Positions 28,636-36,367 of a stretch of 64,000 nucleotides of DNA are shown in pieces (position 1 is the first letter of the stretch; the number at the start of each line of letters is the position of its first letter). Position numbers and translations under genes: made by a program. Under the pieces are notes generated by a model. The model did no database searches, was not told the origin of the DNA, and saw nothing but the letters and a program-made list of their open reading frames with translations. Origin of the DNA: Streptomyces sp. NBC_00162 (GTDB taxonomy: Bacteria; Actinomycetota; Actinomycetes; Streptomycetales; Streptomycetaceae); contig NZ_CP102510.1 of NCBI RefSeq assembly GCF_024611995.1, positions 186,001-250,000 on the forward strand. Direction: 5' to 3'.

Positions 28636-29941
28636 GTCCCCCCAGTACGGCGTCGAGCGCCTTGTCCATCTCCTCGGCCGTCAGTTCCCCGGCGGCCTGG
28701 AGCGCCTCGCCGGCGTCGGCGGGGGCCGGGACCCCCTCGGGCCGTGCGAGCTCCAGCAGCCGGTCGAGCAGACCGCTCTGCCGCGGCAGAGCGGGGCTGA
28801 CACGGTCCAGTGCCCACTGGGCGGCCCGCACCGGGTCCTGCGGCGGTGCCTCACCGGAGGCGGGCTCGTCGAAGGACAGCCGCCCGTGCAGGAAGTCGGC
28901 GATGGCCCAGGGCGTCGGGGCCAGGGCGTCCAGGAAGGCGTTGGCCGCTCCGTAGTTGCCCTGGCCGGGCGAGCCCAGAGTGCCCGCCACGGAGGAGAAC
29001 AGCACGAAGGCCGCCAGGTCCAGGTCCCGGGTCAGTTTCTGCAGGTGCCAGGCGCCCATGAGCTTGGGCGCCAGGACCCGCTCGAACCGCTCCGCCGTCT
29101 GATTGCGCACGACTCCGTCGTCGATCACGGCCGCGAGGTGCACCACGCCGGTCAGCGGGTGCTCGCGCCCGGCCTCGGCCACGGCCGCGGCGACCTGGTC
29201 GCGGTCCGCCATGTCGCAGGCCACGATCCGTACGGACGCGGCGCTCGCCTCGGCCAGTTCGGCCGCCAGCTCCGCCGCGCCCGGCGCCGCCGAGTCCTGA
29301 CGCGACGTCAGCACCAGGTGGCGCACGCCGTGCCGGCCGACCAGGTGGCGGGCGACCTGACGGCCCAGCTCACCCGTGCCCCCGCTGACCAGCACCGTGC
29401 CGTGGGTCGAGCACGCGCGGGACCGTGAGGACGATCTTGCCGGTATGCCGTCCCGACGCCATGTGGCGGAACGCGCCGGGCGCCTCCCTCACGTCGTACG
29501 CGAGGTGCGGCAGGGGCTCGATCGTGCCGTCCGTGAACTCCCCGGCGAGCGAGTTGAGGACCACGTCCACACCCGTGCCTCCGGTACCGGTCAGCCACTG
29601 CGCCTCGAAGGCCGTGTCGCGGGACGAGGCGATCCGCTCGTCGGGCAGCCCGAGGCCGCGCAGCGTCTGCCACTTGGCCCGGCCGGCCGTGCCGTAGACC
29701 TCGGCGCCCAGGTGGTGGGCAAGTTGTACGGCGGCCATGCCGACACCACCCGCCGCCGCGTGGACGAGCAGTTTCTCCCCCGCCTTCAGGTCGCCCAGCT
29801 CGGTGAGCGCGTAATAGGCGGTGAGGAAGGCGAGCGGGATCGTCGCACCCTGCTCGAAGGTGAGCGTGTCGGGCAGCCGCGCCATCAGATGACCGTCGCC
29901 GCGCACCTCCGTGCCGAACGCGCCGAGCGCCAGACCCATCG
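28636..29941 (-). pseudogene. Decayed PKS remnant: parts of ER, KR, ACP end and docking tail
   Basis: Reading leftward, the segment starts abruptly inside an ER domain ([12 protein letters not shown], then AAAGGVGMA) and closely follows the ER of M4. After GEFTD it jumps to EPLPHLAYDV, an internal deletion of about 60 residues relative to M4. A frameshift near 29390 separates the ER from the KR start ([11 protein letters not shown]). The KR runs to FLDALA and then jumps straight to TPWAIADFLHGRLSF at the end of an ACP, losing the rest of the KR and the phosphopantetheine serine. The tail ([14 protein letters not shown]) matches the docking end of the gene ending at 23103, and the stop is lost by a shift. 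It cannot be functional. It is a paralogue of the 3' end of the M3-M4 gene. Confidence 0.88.
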
Positions 29942-29942
29942 T

Positions 29943-30780
29943 GAACAGGGCTGGCCGGGCTGGATGTTCGCGCTGGCCGCCGCCTCCGCGCTGCTCTTCG
30001 TCGCGTTCGGCGTCCAGCAGGGGCGCAGGCACCGCCGCGACGGATCCGCCCTGGTCCCGCCGACCCTGTTCGCCCACCGCTCGTTCCGGGTGGGCGTCGT
30101 CGTGGTCATGCTGGCCTTCTCCGGCATCACCTCGTTCTTCCTGGTGCTGACCTACCACATGCAGCTCGGCCTCGACTGGTCCGCGCTGCGCACCGCCCTG
30201 GTGACGGTGGCGTTCCCGATCGGCATCATGGCGACCTTCCAGATCGCCTGGCGCAAGGGCACCGCCAACGGGCGCAAGTTCGTCGCGATCGGCACGTCCG
30301 TGATGACGCTCGGCACCCTCGCCATGATCCTCGCGGTGTCGAGCCAGGGCGCTGGCATCGACTGGTACCACGTCGCGGGCGCCGAACTGATCGTGGGCCT
30401 CGGCATGGGCCTGTGCTCGCCGATCCTGACCAACGTGGTGCTCGGCGACATCCCGCCGCAGGACGCCGGAGCCGGCTCCGGCGTGGTCAACGCCGTCATC
30501 CAGTTTCGGTACGGCCGCGGGCATCGCCATCGTCGGCGTCATCTTCTTCAGCCTCACGGGCAGCGAGGTCGCGGGCGCGGACCGGGCCGACCGCTTCTGC
30601 GACGCCACCTCCGTGACGCTCTGGTACAACGTCGCCGTCTTCACGCTCGTCGCCCTCCTCAGCCCGCTCCTGCCCGCCTCGAAGACCCCTCAGGCCGAGC
30701 CGGAGACGACATCCACGGAGCCCGCCGCACAGACCGCGGCGCCCGCCACGAAGGACCGGCTCCTCCTTGACACCGCCTGA
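29943..30780 (+). pseudogene. Truncated and frameshifted MFS exporter remnant
   Basis: The sequence begins at EQGWPGWMFALAAAS with no start codon, corresponding to about residue 225 of the intact 14-helix exporter at 24634-26142. It continues through the second half: SALVPPTLF, then LGDIPPQDAGAGSGVVNA. An extra T near 30505 shifts the frame; the other frame continues FGTAAGIAIVGV, then SVTLWYNVAVF, to a TGA at 30778-30780. The first half of the transporter is missing. Its 5' edge abuts the PKS remnant on the opposite strand, with almost no gap. Confidence 0.88.
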
Positions 30781-30884
30781 CCCCGGAAATGGCGAATTCC
30801 ATTGCCTGGAGTCGTGAATGCGGGGTCGTCATTCCAGCAATTCTGTGCCAGACTTTTTCTGTCGATTGATTGCAGGAGGTACGT

Positions 30885-31067
30885 ATGACTGACAAGTCGT
30901 TCGACGGTGGCGTTGCAGAAGATGCCAAGGAGAAGTTCCGCGAGGCGCTGGAGCGCAAGTCCAACGCAACGCGCGCCCGCACGGCTCACGAAGAGGGCCG
31001 CATCAAGGTGAAGAACATGAGCGGTTCGGCCGGCCAGAAGCGGTATTTCCGCAGGAAGACTGGTTGA
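30885..31067 (+). CDS. 60-aa basic protein of the DUF5302 type (copy 2)
   Basis: This homologue of the 24357-24539 gene has the same length. It has EKFREALERKSN in the first half and NMSGSAGQKRYFRRKTG at the end. AGGAGGT lies 4 bases before the ATG, and the leader resembles that of copy 1. The family (DUF5302, recalled) has no known function. Again it follows an MFS gene in the same direction, here a broken one, and is closed by a strong intrinsic terminator. It appears intact even though its upstream neighbour is decayed, which suggests it is expressed from its own promoter or is under independent selection. Confidence 0.82.
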   Translation: MTDKSFDGGVAEDAKEKFREALERKSNATRARTAHEEGRIKVKNMSGSAGQKRYFRRKTG

Positions 31068-31095
31068 TCAAACCCGACTCCACCCCCCATGGGTC

Positions 31096-31136
31096 GCCGC
31101 GGTCCATTCCACTGGAATGGACCGCGGCGGCTTTTT
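31096..31136 (+). terminator. Strong intrinsic terminator after DUF5302-like copy 2
   Basis: A perfect 15-bp inverted repeat (31096-31110 with 31114-31128) closes a 3-nt loop, and GGCTTTTT follows immediately. It starts 28 bp after the stop of the small gene. Confidence 0.9.
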
Positions 31137-31366
31137 GCGTGCCCGCAATATCCACTCGAATCACGCTCGAATTCGACTCGAATTGCGCTTGGATTTCAGT
31201 GGAGAATTGAACCCGGGGCGATGCGTTCCGGCCATGATCGCAAGTGTTCGCGAGTCATTCCGTACGCATTCCCGTGCGGAACCCGAGGCGGGCTGTAGCG
31301 CCCGGGCCGATCCTGGAGTGTCCGGCACCAGGCGCTTCCCGGTGCGACCGTCGAAAGGGGCTCCCC

Positions 31367-31750
31367 ATGATCATCGTCGAGGAACGTCCGCTGCTGACCG
31401 CCCCCGCGGTGGGCGTCACGCCCGCAGGGGAACACCCTGCCGACCCGCCGGCGCACACGGACTCCCCGGACCGCGCGGACTCTTCGAGTCTCACGGACCG
31501 TGCGGACCGCACGGAGCTTCCCGGGACGACCGCCGCCGAGGACACCTCGACGGCCCTCGCCATGGCCTCGATCCGGATCTCCCGGGGCAACCCCACCGCC
31601 GAGGAGACGGCCGCCCTGGCCGCCCTCCTCACGGCCCGCCTGCGCCTGCTCAACGAGGCCCGGCAGCCCGCGCCCTCCGCCCCGCGCACCCGCAAACTCC
31701 CCACCCAGCCCTGCCGGCCGTTCCGCGCACCGGGCGCCTGGGCTTCCTGA
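31367..31750 (+). CDS. Acyl-CoA carboxylase epsilon subunit
   Basis: The 127-aa protein has a disordered N-terminal half rich in Asp, Thr, Ser and Pro (about 1-65). Its C-terminal half has the epsilon signature ISRGNPTAEETAALAALL (about 69-86), a linker, and a C-terminal PFRAPGAWAS. In Streptomyces these small subunits stabilise and activate the biotin-dependent acetyl/propionyl-CoA carboxylase by binding its carboxyltransferase beta subunit, which makes malonyl- and methylmalonyl-CoA extenders. The gene normally sits beside a beta-subunit gene, and none is present in this window. A broken paralogue lies at 23154-23327. ATG 31367 follows AAAGGGG. It converges on the regulator gene ending at 31769. 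Confidence 0.82.
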   Translation: MIIVEERPLLTAPAVGVTPAGEHPADPPAHTDSPDRADSSSLTDRADRTELPGTTAAEDTSTALAMASIRISRGNPTAEETAALAALLTARLRLLNEARQPAPSAPRTRKLPTQPCRPFRAPGAWAS

Positions 31751-31768
31751 CTTCGTCCAGCCGGCTGT

Positions 31769-32524
31769 CTATCCGGGGTCTGAGCCCGGCGTGGCAGCGC
31801 TGCCTGAGGTCGTCGCAGGTTTCGCGTGGAGGATCTCGCGGGCCTGCTCCGCGGCCCGGGTGATGCTCTCGGAGACGAAGTCGACGAAGCGGGCGATGTT
31901 CTCGAGGCGGGTGGCGGCCGGGGTGTCAGGGCCGAGGATGCCCACCCCCTGCCGTGCGGTCTCGGCGAGCTGAGCGGTGGAGCGCGCGCTGGCGATCATC
32001 GACTGGTACCACACGTCGTCGTCGACGATGTAGCGCTCGCGGCGGCGTTCGTCGCGTTCCCTGCGGACGAGGCCCTGACTCTCCAGGAACGCGATCGCTT
32101 TGGAGATCGACGCCGGGCTGACCGCGAGGCGCTGGGCGAGCGCGGACGCGGTGAGGCTGCCCGCGTCCGTGGTGTAGAGGGACACCAGTACCCGGGCCGT
32201 CATCTTGGGCAGGCCCGAGGCCATGAGGAGGGTCGTGAACACCTCCTCGTACGCGCGCACGGCCTCGGGGTCGCGTCCGTGGGCCTGCACCGGAACCTGC
32301 TGCCCTCGGGGTGCGGTCTGCTTGCGCCGGTGGGCGCGGTGTCCGGTGGCTCGGTGGGCCAGATCGGCGCGGTAGCCGGCGGGGCCGCCGTTGCGCATCA
32401 CCTCGCGCGTGATCGTCGAGGTCGGACGGTCCAGACGTCTGCCTATCTCCGCGTAGGCGAGCCCGTCGGCCACCCCCATTGCGATCTGCTGACGTTCCTG
32501 CTGAGTGAGCCGGCCTCCCGGCAT
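31769..32524 (-). CDS. MarR/GbsR-type transcriptional regulator with an extra N-terminal IS30-like HTH
   Basis: The protein is 251 aa. Residues about 5-50 (LTQQERQQIAMGVADGL, then IGRRLDRPTSTITREVMRNGG) form a helix-turn-helix like that of IS30-type proteins. Residues about 85-185 form a MarR/GbsR-like winged helix: LPKMTARVLVSLYTTDAG, then ASALAQRLAVSPASISKAI and a basic wing GLVRRERDERRRERY. The C-terminal part is helical and probably dimerises. The ATG at 32524 is preferred over more upstream in-frame codons because GAGGGGGG precedes it. It is divergent from the DUF4097 gene, and the shared intergenic region carries several GTTGC/GCAAC elements, so it probably autoregulates and controls that neighbour. 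A link to the PKS genes is not evident. Confidence 0.82.
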   Translation of the reverse strand: MPGGRLTQQERQQIAMGVADGLAYAEIGRRLDRPTSTITREVMRNGGPAGYRADLAHRATGHRAHRRKQTAPRGQQVPVQAHGRDPEAVRAYEEVFTTLLMASGLPKMTARVLVSLYTTDAGSLTASALAQRLAVSPASISKAIAFLESQGLVRRERDERRRERYIVDDDVWYQSMIASARSTAQLAETARQGVGILGPDTPAATRLENIARFVDFVSESITRAAEQAREILHAKPATTSGSAATPGSDPG

Positions 32525-32748
32525 CGCGATCCCCCCTCGTGGTTGCCTGACGCCCCCAGCATAGCGTTCACTCCTACTCCAATGCAACGGTCGAGACGGC
32601 TCTCGTTGCGTTGAAATCGAAACTATTGCAACGATACTTAGCCTCTGACCTGCATTAATGCTAATGTTGCGCAACGAATATGTTGCTCAAACAGTGAAGG
32701 CAACGTAGCGTTTTCGACATCAGAAACAACGAGCCGAAGGACAGCATC
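32525..32748. promoter_or_regulatory. Divergent promoter region with repeated GTTGC/GCAAC elements
   Basis: This stretch, relatively AT-rich for the window, separates the MarR-type regulator from the DUF4097 gene. It contains a perfect 10-bp palindrome GTTGCGCAAC at 32666-32675, a TTGCAA at 32626-32631, and further GTTGC or GCAAC half-sites at 32584, 32605, 32682 and 32700. This array is a plausible operator for the adjacent regulator. I could not assign -35 and -10 boxes with confidence. Confidence 0.5.
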
Positions 32749-33417
32749 ATGCAGAAGTTCGACACCCCCGCCCCGATCGCCGCCGTTCTGGACATCCCCG
32801 CGGGACTCATCCGGTTCATCGCCGCCGACCGGGCCGACACCACGGTCGAGGTCCGGCCCGCGAACGCTTCCAAGAGCCGTGACGTGAAGGCGGCGGAGCA
32901 GACCACGGTCGAATACGTCGACGGCGTGCTGCGGATCGCAGCCGCTCCGGCGAAGAACCGGGTCCTGGGCCACTCCGGTTCCGTCGAGGTGACGGTCCAG
33001 CTGCCCGCCGGTTCCCGTGTCGAGGCGAAGACGGCCGCCGCCGAACTCCGGGGCGTGGGACGGCTCGGTGACGTCACCCTCGAGGCCGCGCAGGGCTCGA
33101 TCAAGCTCGACGAGACCGCGGGCGCCCGCCTCACCCTCCTCGCCGGCGACGTCTCGGTCGGCCGCCTGGGCGGCCCCGCCGAGATCAGCACCGCACAGGG
33201 CGACATCCGGATCGCCGAGGCCGTGCGCGGCACGGTCGTGCTGCGCACCCAGGCCGGCGACGTGTCGGTCGGCGCCGCCCGCGGCGTCTCCGCCTCGCTG
33301 GACGCGGGCACCGGCCTCGGCCGGATCAGCAACGCGCTCAAGAACACCGACGGCGCCGCGGAGCTGAGCATCCACGCGACCACCGCCCACGGTGACATCA
33401 CCGCCCGCAGCGTCTGA
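32749..33417 (+). CDS. DUF4097-type beta-strand repeat protein
   Basis: The 222-aa protein has repeating short strands with the DUF4097/adhesin-like rhythm: LDIPAGLIRFIAADR, then VEVTVQLPAGSRVEAKTAA, then repeats such as GDVSVGRLGG, QGDIRIAEA and AGDVSVGAA, ending AHGDITARSV. These build a right-handed beta-solenoid-like fold. No signal peptide or membrane helix is visible, so it is probably cytosolic. From memory, in Streptomyces such genes often sit next to a MarR/GbsR regulator, as here, sometimes with an ABC transporter, which is absent in this window. The molecular function is unknown. AAGGA lies 9 bases before the ATG. Confidence 0.8.
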   Translation: MQKFDTPAPIAAVLDIPAGLIRFIAADRADTTVEVRPANASKSRDVKAAEQTTVEYVDGVLRIAAAPAKNRVLGHSGSVEVTVQLPAGSRVEAKTAAAELRGVGRLGDVTLEAAQGSIKLDETAGARLTLLAGDVSVGRLGGPAEISTAQGDIRIAEAVRGTVVLRTQAGDVSVGAARGVSASLDAGTGLGRISNALKNTDGAAELSIHATTAHGDITARSV

Positions 33418-33426
33418 GCGGCTCCT

Positions 33427-33498
33427 GCGACCGCGACCGCGACCGCGACCGCGACCGCGACCGCGACCGCGACCGCGACCGCGACCGCGACCGCGACC
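33427..33498. repeat. Perfect hexamer tandem repeat, 12 copies of GCGACC
   Basis: Seventy-two bases consist of exactly 12 GCGACC units, starting 10 bp after the DUF4097 stop and ending 20 bp before the stop of the converging adenylation gene. It is non-coding in any supported gene and is probably length-variable by slippage. Confidence 0.95.
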
Positions 33499-33518
33499 GG
33501 GGCCGCGACCGGCCCGGG

Positions 33519-35876
33519 CTACAGCCGGCGCAGGAGGGCGGCCCGGTCGACCTTGCCCTGCCTGGTCAGGGGCAGCTCGTCGAGCGCGATGATGCGCGCG
33601 GGGACCATGTACGACGGCAGGACGGTCCGCAGGGCGCGTGCGACCTCGGCCTTCGAAAGCGGCTCGGCCGTCGGCACGTAGAAGGCGGCCAGCGACCGCC
33701 CGCCCCGCCCCGTGGGCGCCACCACCGACGCGGCCCGGACGCCCGGGCACTGGAGGAGGGCGCTCTGCACCTCGCCCAGTTCGATCCGGTAGCCGCGCAC
33801 CTTGACCTGGTCGTCGAGGCGGCCCAGGAACTCCAGGTCGCCGCCCGCCAGCCAGCGGGCGCGGTCACCGGTGCGGTACATGCGCTCGCCGGGGCGTACG
33901 GCTCCCGGGTCGGGCAGGAACTTCGCGGCGGTGAGAGGGGCGGCCGCGGCGTAGCCCAGGGCGACGCACGTGCCGGCGATGTACAGATCGCCCTCCTTGC
34001 CCAGGGGGCAGGGCCGCAGCTCGCTGTCGAGCACGTAGTAGCGGGCGTTCTGCATCGGTTTGCCGTAGGGGATGCTCGGCCACGCGGGGTCGACGTCCCG
34101 CACCCGGTAGTCGTTGGACCAGACGGTGCACTCCGTGGCGCCGCCGAACGACACCACCTCGGCGTTCGGGAACGCGGCACGGATCTGGTCCGGGAGCGGC
34201 ACCGGGATCCAGTCGCCGCTGAGCAGGGCCAGGCGGAGCGTGTCGCGCCCGGCGGGCTCGCGGGCCTGGACGAAGGGCATGACCATGGCCAGGGAGGCGG
34301 GCGCCGAGTCCCAGATGGTGATGGCCTCCCGTTCGAGCAGGTCCACCAGCGTGTCCGGCTCGGCGAGTTCAGCCGCCGACGCCAGCCGTACGGTCGCGCC
34401 GGCGGCGAGCACGCCGAACATGTCGTAGACCGAGAGGTCGAAGCAGAACGACGTGACGAACAGGAGCTTGTCGGCGGGCCCGACCCCGTAGGTGCGGTTC
34501 ACCCAGTCGATGAGGTTCACCGCCGACCGGTGGGAGACGCAGACGCCCTTGGGCGTACCGGTCGAGCCCGACGTGAAGATGGTGTAGCAGACGTCGTCGG
34601 CCGTCGGGCCGGTGGTGAGGGGATCGGCCGGCCGGAGGCCGACGTGATGGCCGGTCCACAGCGGCTCACGCGGCGGCGCCGCACGGTCGCGGGACACCGC
34701 CGCACGGCCGCGCGACGGCTCGACGCGGATGACGGCGTCGTAGCGCTCGGCCAGTTCGCCGGTGAACTCCCCGGCCCGGCGGCGGTGGACGTCCGCGCGG
34801 GCCACCCCGGGCAGCAGTTCGGGCAGCCGCTCGACGAAGCGGGGCGGCACCCGGAGGCCGGAGTGGGCGCCGAGCCCGGGGTCGACGAGGTCGGCGAGGA
34901 CGATGACGCCGTCGTCGGCGAGCAGCCCGAGGAGCGAGTCGAGGACGCCCGTCAGGTGGTCGAGGTCCGGCAGGAACTGCACCGTACTGGCCAGCACGAC
35001 GACGTCGAACGGACCGCTCACCCGCTCGGCGGCCTCGTGCGCGAAGCACACCACGCCTTCGACCTCGCCCCCGGCGCGGGCCCCGGTCTCCTGGCTCCTG
35101 GCCACGGACACCGGTGAGGGGTCGACGGCGACGTAGCGGGACGCCTGCGGTGCCAGGGCCTCGACGATCAGACCGGATCCGCACCCGATCTCCAGGACCG
35201 AGGGCCGCTCGGCGGACGTCGCGGCCCGTACGAACCGTGCCACGTGGTCCTGGTAGCCCCGCAGGTCATCCGCGGTGAAGGGCCGCTGCGAGCGGCGGGT
35301 GTTGAAGCCCGCGGCCTCGAGCGGGTCGGGGGAGCCGGACAGGTAGTCGAAGAGGTCCGCGACGGCCTCGCGCCGGAAGGTGGCCGACCAGGAGAACTCC
35401 TCGGGGATGCCGGGGCACAGCACGTGCCGGAGCGAGGGCACCTCCCACCGGAACTCCTGTACGGAGGGCAGGGACGCGCGGTCGGTCAGCACGGCCGCCA
35501 CGTCGAGCTGGTCGAGCAGCCCGACCACCCGGGAGGCCGGCCACGCCGGGTCGAGCGGCACGTAGGAGGCGCCGGCCTTGAGCACCGCGAGCATGCCGAC
35601 GAGGGCCGAGGCGTCACGCTCGCCGTACACGCCGACGGCCGAGCCCCGGCCCAGTCCCAGCTCGCGCAGCAGCCGCGCCAGCCGGTTGGAGTGGCGGTCC
35701 AGTTCGCCGTGGGTGATGACCTGCTTGTCGGAGGTCACGATCGCCGGCCGGTCCGGGTGGCGACGGGCGGTCTCGGCGATCAGCACGGGGATCGTGGCGT
35801 CGTCGCGGAAGGGCCGCGCGGTCTCGTTCCACCTGCTCCAGGGGGCGTCCGTGACGGACACCGGCCGGGCGCTCAC
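33519..35876 (-). CDS. NRPS adenylation domain interrupted by a methyltransferase (stand-alone A-MT-A)
   Basis: The 785-aa protein activates an amino acid as aminoacyl-AMP and loads a separate carrier protein. The A domain begins normally: GELDRHSNRLAR (about 57-68), then LKAGASYVPLDP (99-110). About 270 residues holding a SAM-dependent methyltransferase (VLEIGCGSGLIVEAL, 227-241) are then inserted between core motifs a2 and a3. The A domain resumes at YTIFTSGSTGTPKG (431-444), FDLSVYDMFG (479-488), YRTGD (667-671), VKVRGYRIELGE (691-702) and LPLTRQGKVDR (768-778, with the catalytic Lys). By hand alignment to GrsA the pocket reads roughly D-L-Y-D-L-S-F-V-W, closest to a cysteine code. There is no C or PCP domain. 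GTG 35876 overlaps the carrier-protein stop (GTGA). Interrupted A domains are known from thiocoraline-type pathways. The substrate and methylation site are inference. Confidence 0.88.
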   Translation of the reverse strand: MSARPVSVTDAPWSRWNETARPFRDDATIPVLIAETARRHPDRPAIVTSDKQVITHGELDRHSNRLARLLRELGLGRGSAVGVYGERDASALVGMLAVLKAGASYVPLDPAWPASRVVGLLDQLDVAAVLTDRASLPSVQEFRWEVPSLRHVLCPGIPEEFSWSATFRREAVADLFDYLSGSPDPLEAAGFNTRRSQRPFTADDLRGYQDHVARFVRAATSAERPSVLEIGCGSGLIVEALAPQASRYVAVDPSPVSVARSQETGARAGGEVEGVVCFAHEAAERVSGPFDVVVLASTVQFLPDLDHLTGVLDSLLGLLADDGVIVLADLVDPGLGAHSGLRVPPRFVERLPELLPGVARADVHRRRAGEFTGELAERYDAVIRVEPSRGRAAVSRDRAAPPREPLWTGHHVGLRPADPLTTGPTADDVCYTIFTSGSTGTPKGVCVSHRSAVNLIDWVNRTYGVGPADKLLFVTSFCFDLSVYDMFGVLAAGATVRLASAAELAEPDTLVDLLEREAITIWDSAPASLAMVMPFVQAREPAGRDTLRLALLSGDWIPVPLPDQIRAAFPNAEVVSFGGATECTVWSNDYRVRDVDPAWPSIPYGKPMQNARYYVLDSELRPCPLGKEGDLYIAGTCVALGYAAAAPLTAAKFLPDPGAVRPGERMYRTGDRARWLAGGDLEFLGRLDDQVKVRGYRIELGEVQSALLQCPGVRAASVVAPTGRGGRSLAAFYVPTAEPLSKAEVARALRTVLPSYMVPARIIALDELPLTRQGKVDRAALLRRL

Positions 35877-36199
35877 CGGGCCGGTGCGGCCGGTGCGGCC
35901 GGCGCCCGAAGGCCCTCGTGGGCCGCCAGCGCGCCGGTCAGTTCGTTCACCGTCGGGTGGTTGAAGAAGAGCCGCAGGGCCAGGCGCACGCCGAACTCCG
36001 CCCCGAGCGCGGCCATGATCTCGGCGACCAGCAGGGAGCTCCCGCCGGCCTCGAAGAAGTCCTCGTCGTCGCCGAAGTCCTCGTGCTCCAGCGCGTCGGC
36101 CCACTGGACCCGCACCCGGGCGCGCAGCAGTTCGAGGTCCGGGCCGTCGTGGCCGATGTGGTCCGGGCTCGCCACCCCGACCGATCCGAAGTCGTTCAC
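35873..36199 (-). CDS. Free-standing peptidyl carrier protein (PCP)
   Basis: The 108-aa protein has one carrier domain: FFEAGGSSLLVAEIMAAL (about 68-85), where the second Ser of GGSS is the phosphopantetheine site, then FFNHPTVNELTGAL. The start is a GTG with GGGAG upstream. Its stop overlaps the start of the interrupted A-domain gene, so the two are translationally coupled and presumably act as an A/PCP pair. A carrier without condensation domain, encoded beside a stand-alone A domain, suits starter-unit loading onto a PKS; the candidate recipient is the first KS at 42645. The Ala/Pro-rich tail is probably flexible. Confidence 0.88.
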   Translation of the reverse strand: MNDFGSVGVASPDHIGHDGPDLELLRARVRVQWADALEHEDFGDDEDFFEAGGSSLLVAEIMAALGAEFGVRLALRLFFNHPTVNELTGALAAHEGLRAPAAPAAPAR

Positions 36200-36367
36200 C
36201 GATCTCTCCCGCGTTCTCTCTCGGTGCTCTGGGGTCCGCGCTCACCCGGTCGAGGGCTCCGACCGGATGCCAGTCTCGCCGCGGTGGGCTGCCGTTGTCC
36301 GAGGATCTTTCAGAGGTCAGTCAGGGTTGGCGCCCGTGGGCCACGGCGACTGGTCATCCTCACGTGC

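Noticed and set aside
33427..33498. Possible CRISPR array
   Set aside because: Contiguous 6-bp units with no spacers; a simple tandem repeat. No cas genes or repeat-spacer pattern were seen anywhere in the window.
33392..33592. Plus-strand Arg-Pro repeat peptide over the hexamer array
   Set aside because: A product of translating the tandem repeat; no ribosome binding site and no homologous feature.
32638..33750. Minus-strand 370-aa frame across the DUF4097 gene and the hexamer repeat
   Set aside because: It contains a Gly-Arg dipeptide run from the GCGACC repeat and has no domain; it overlaps two supported genes.
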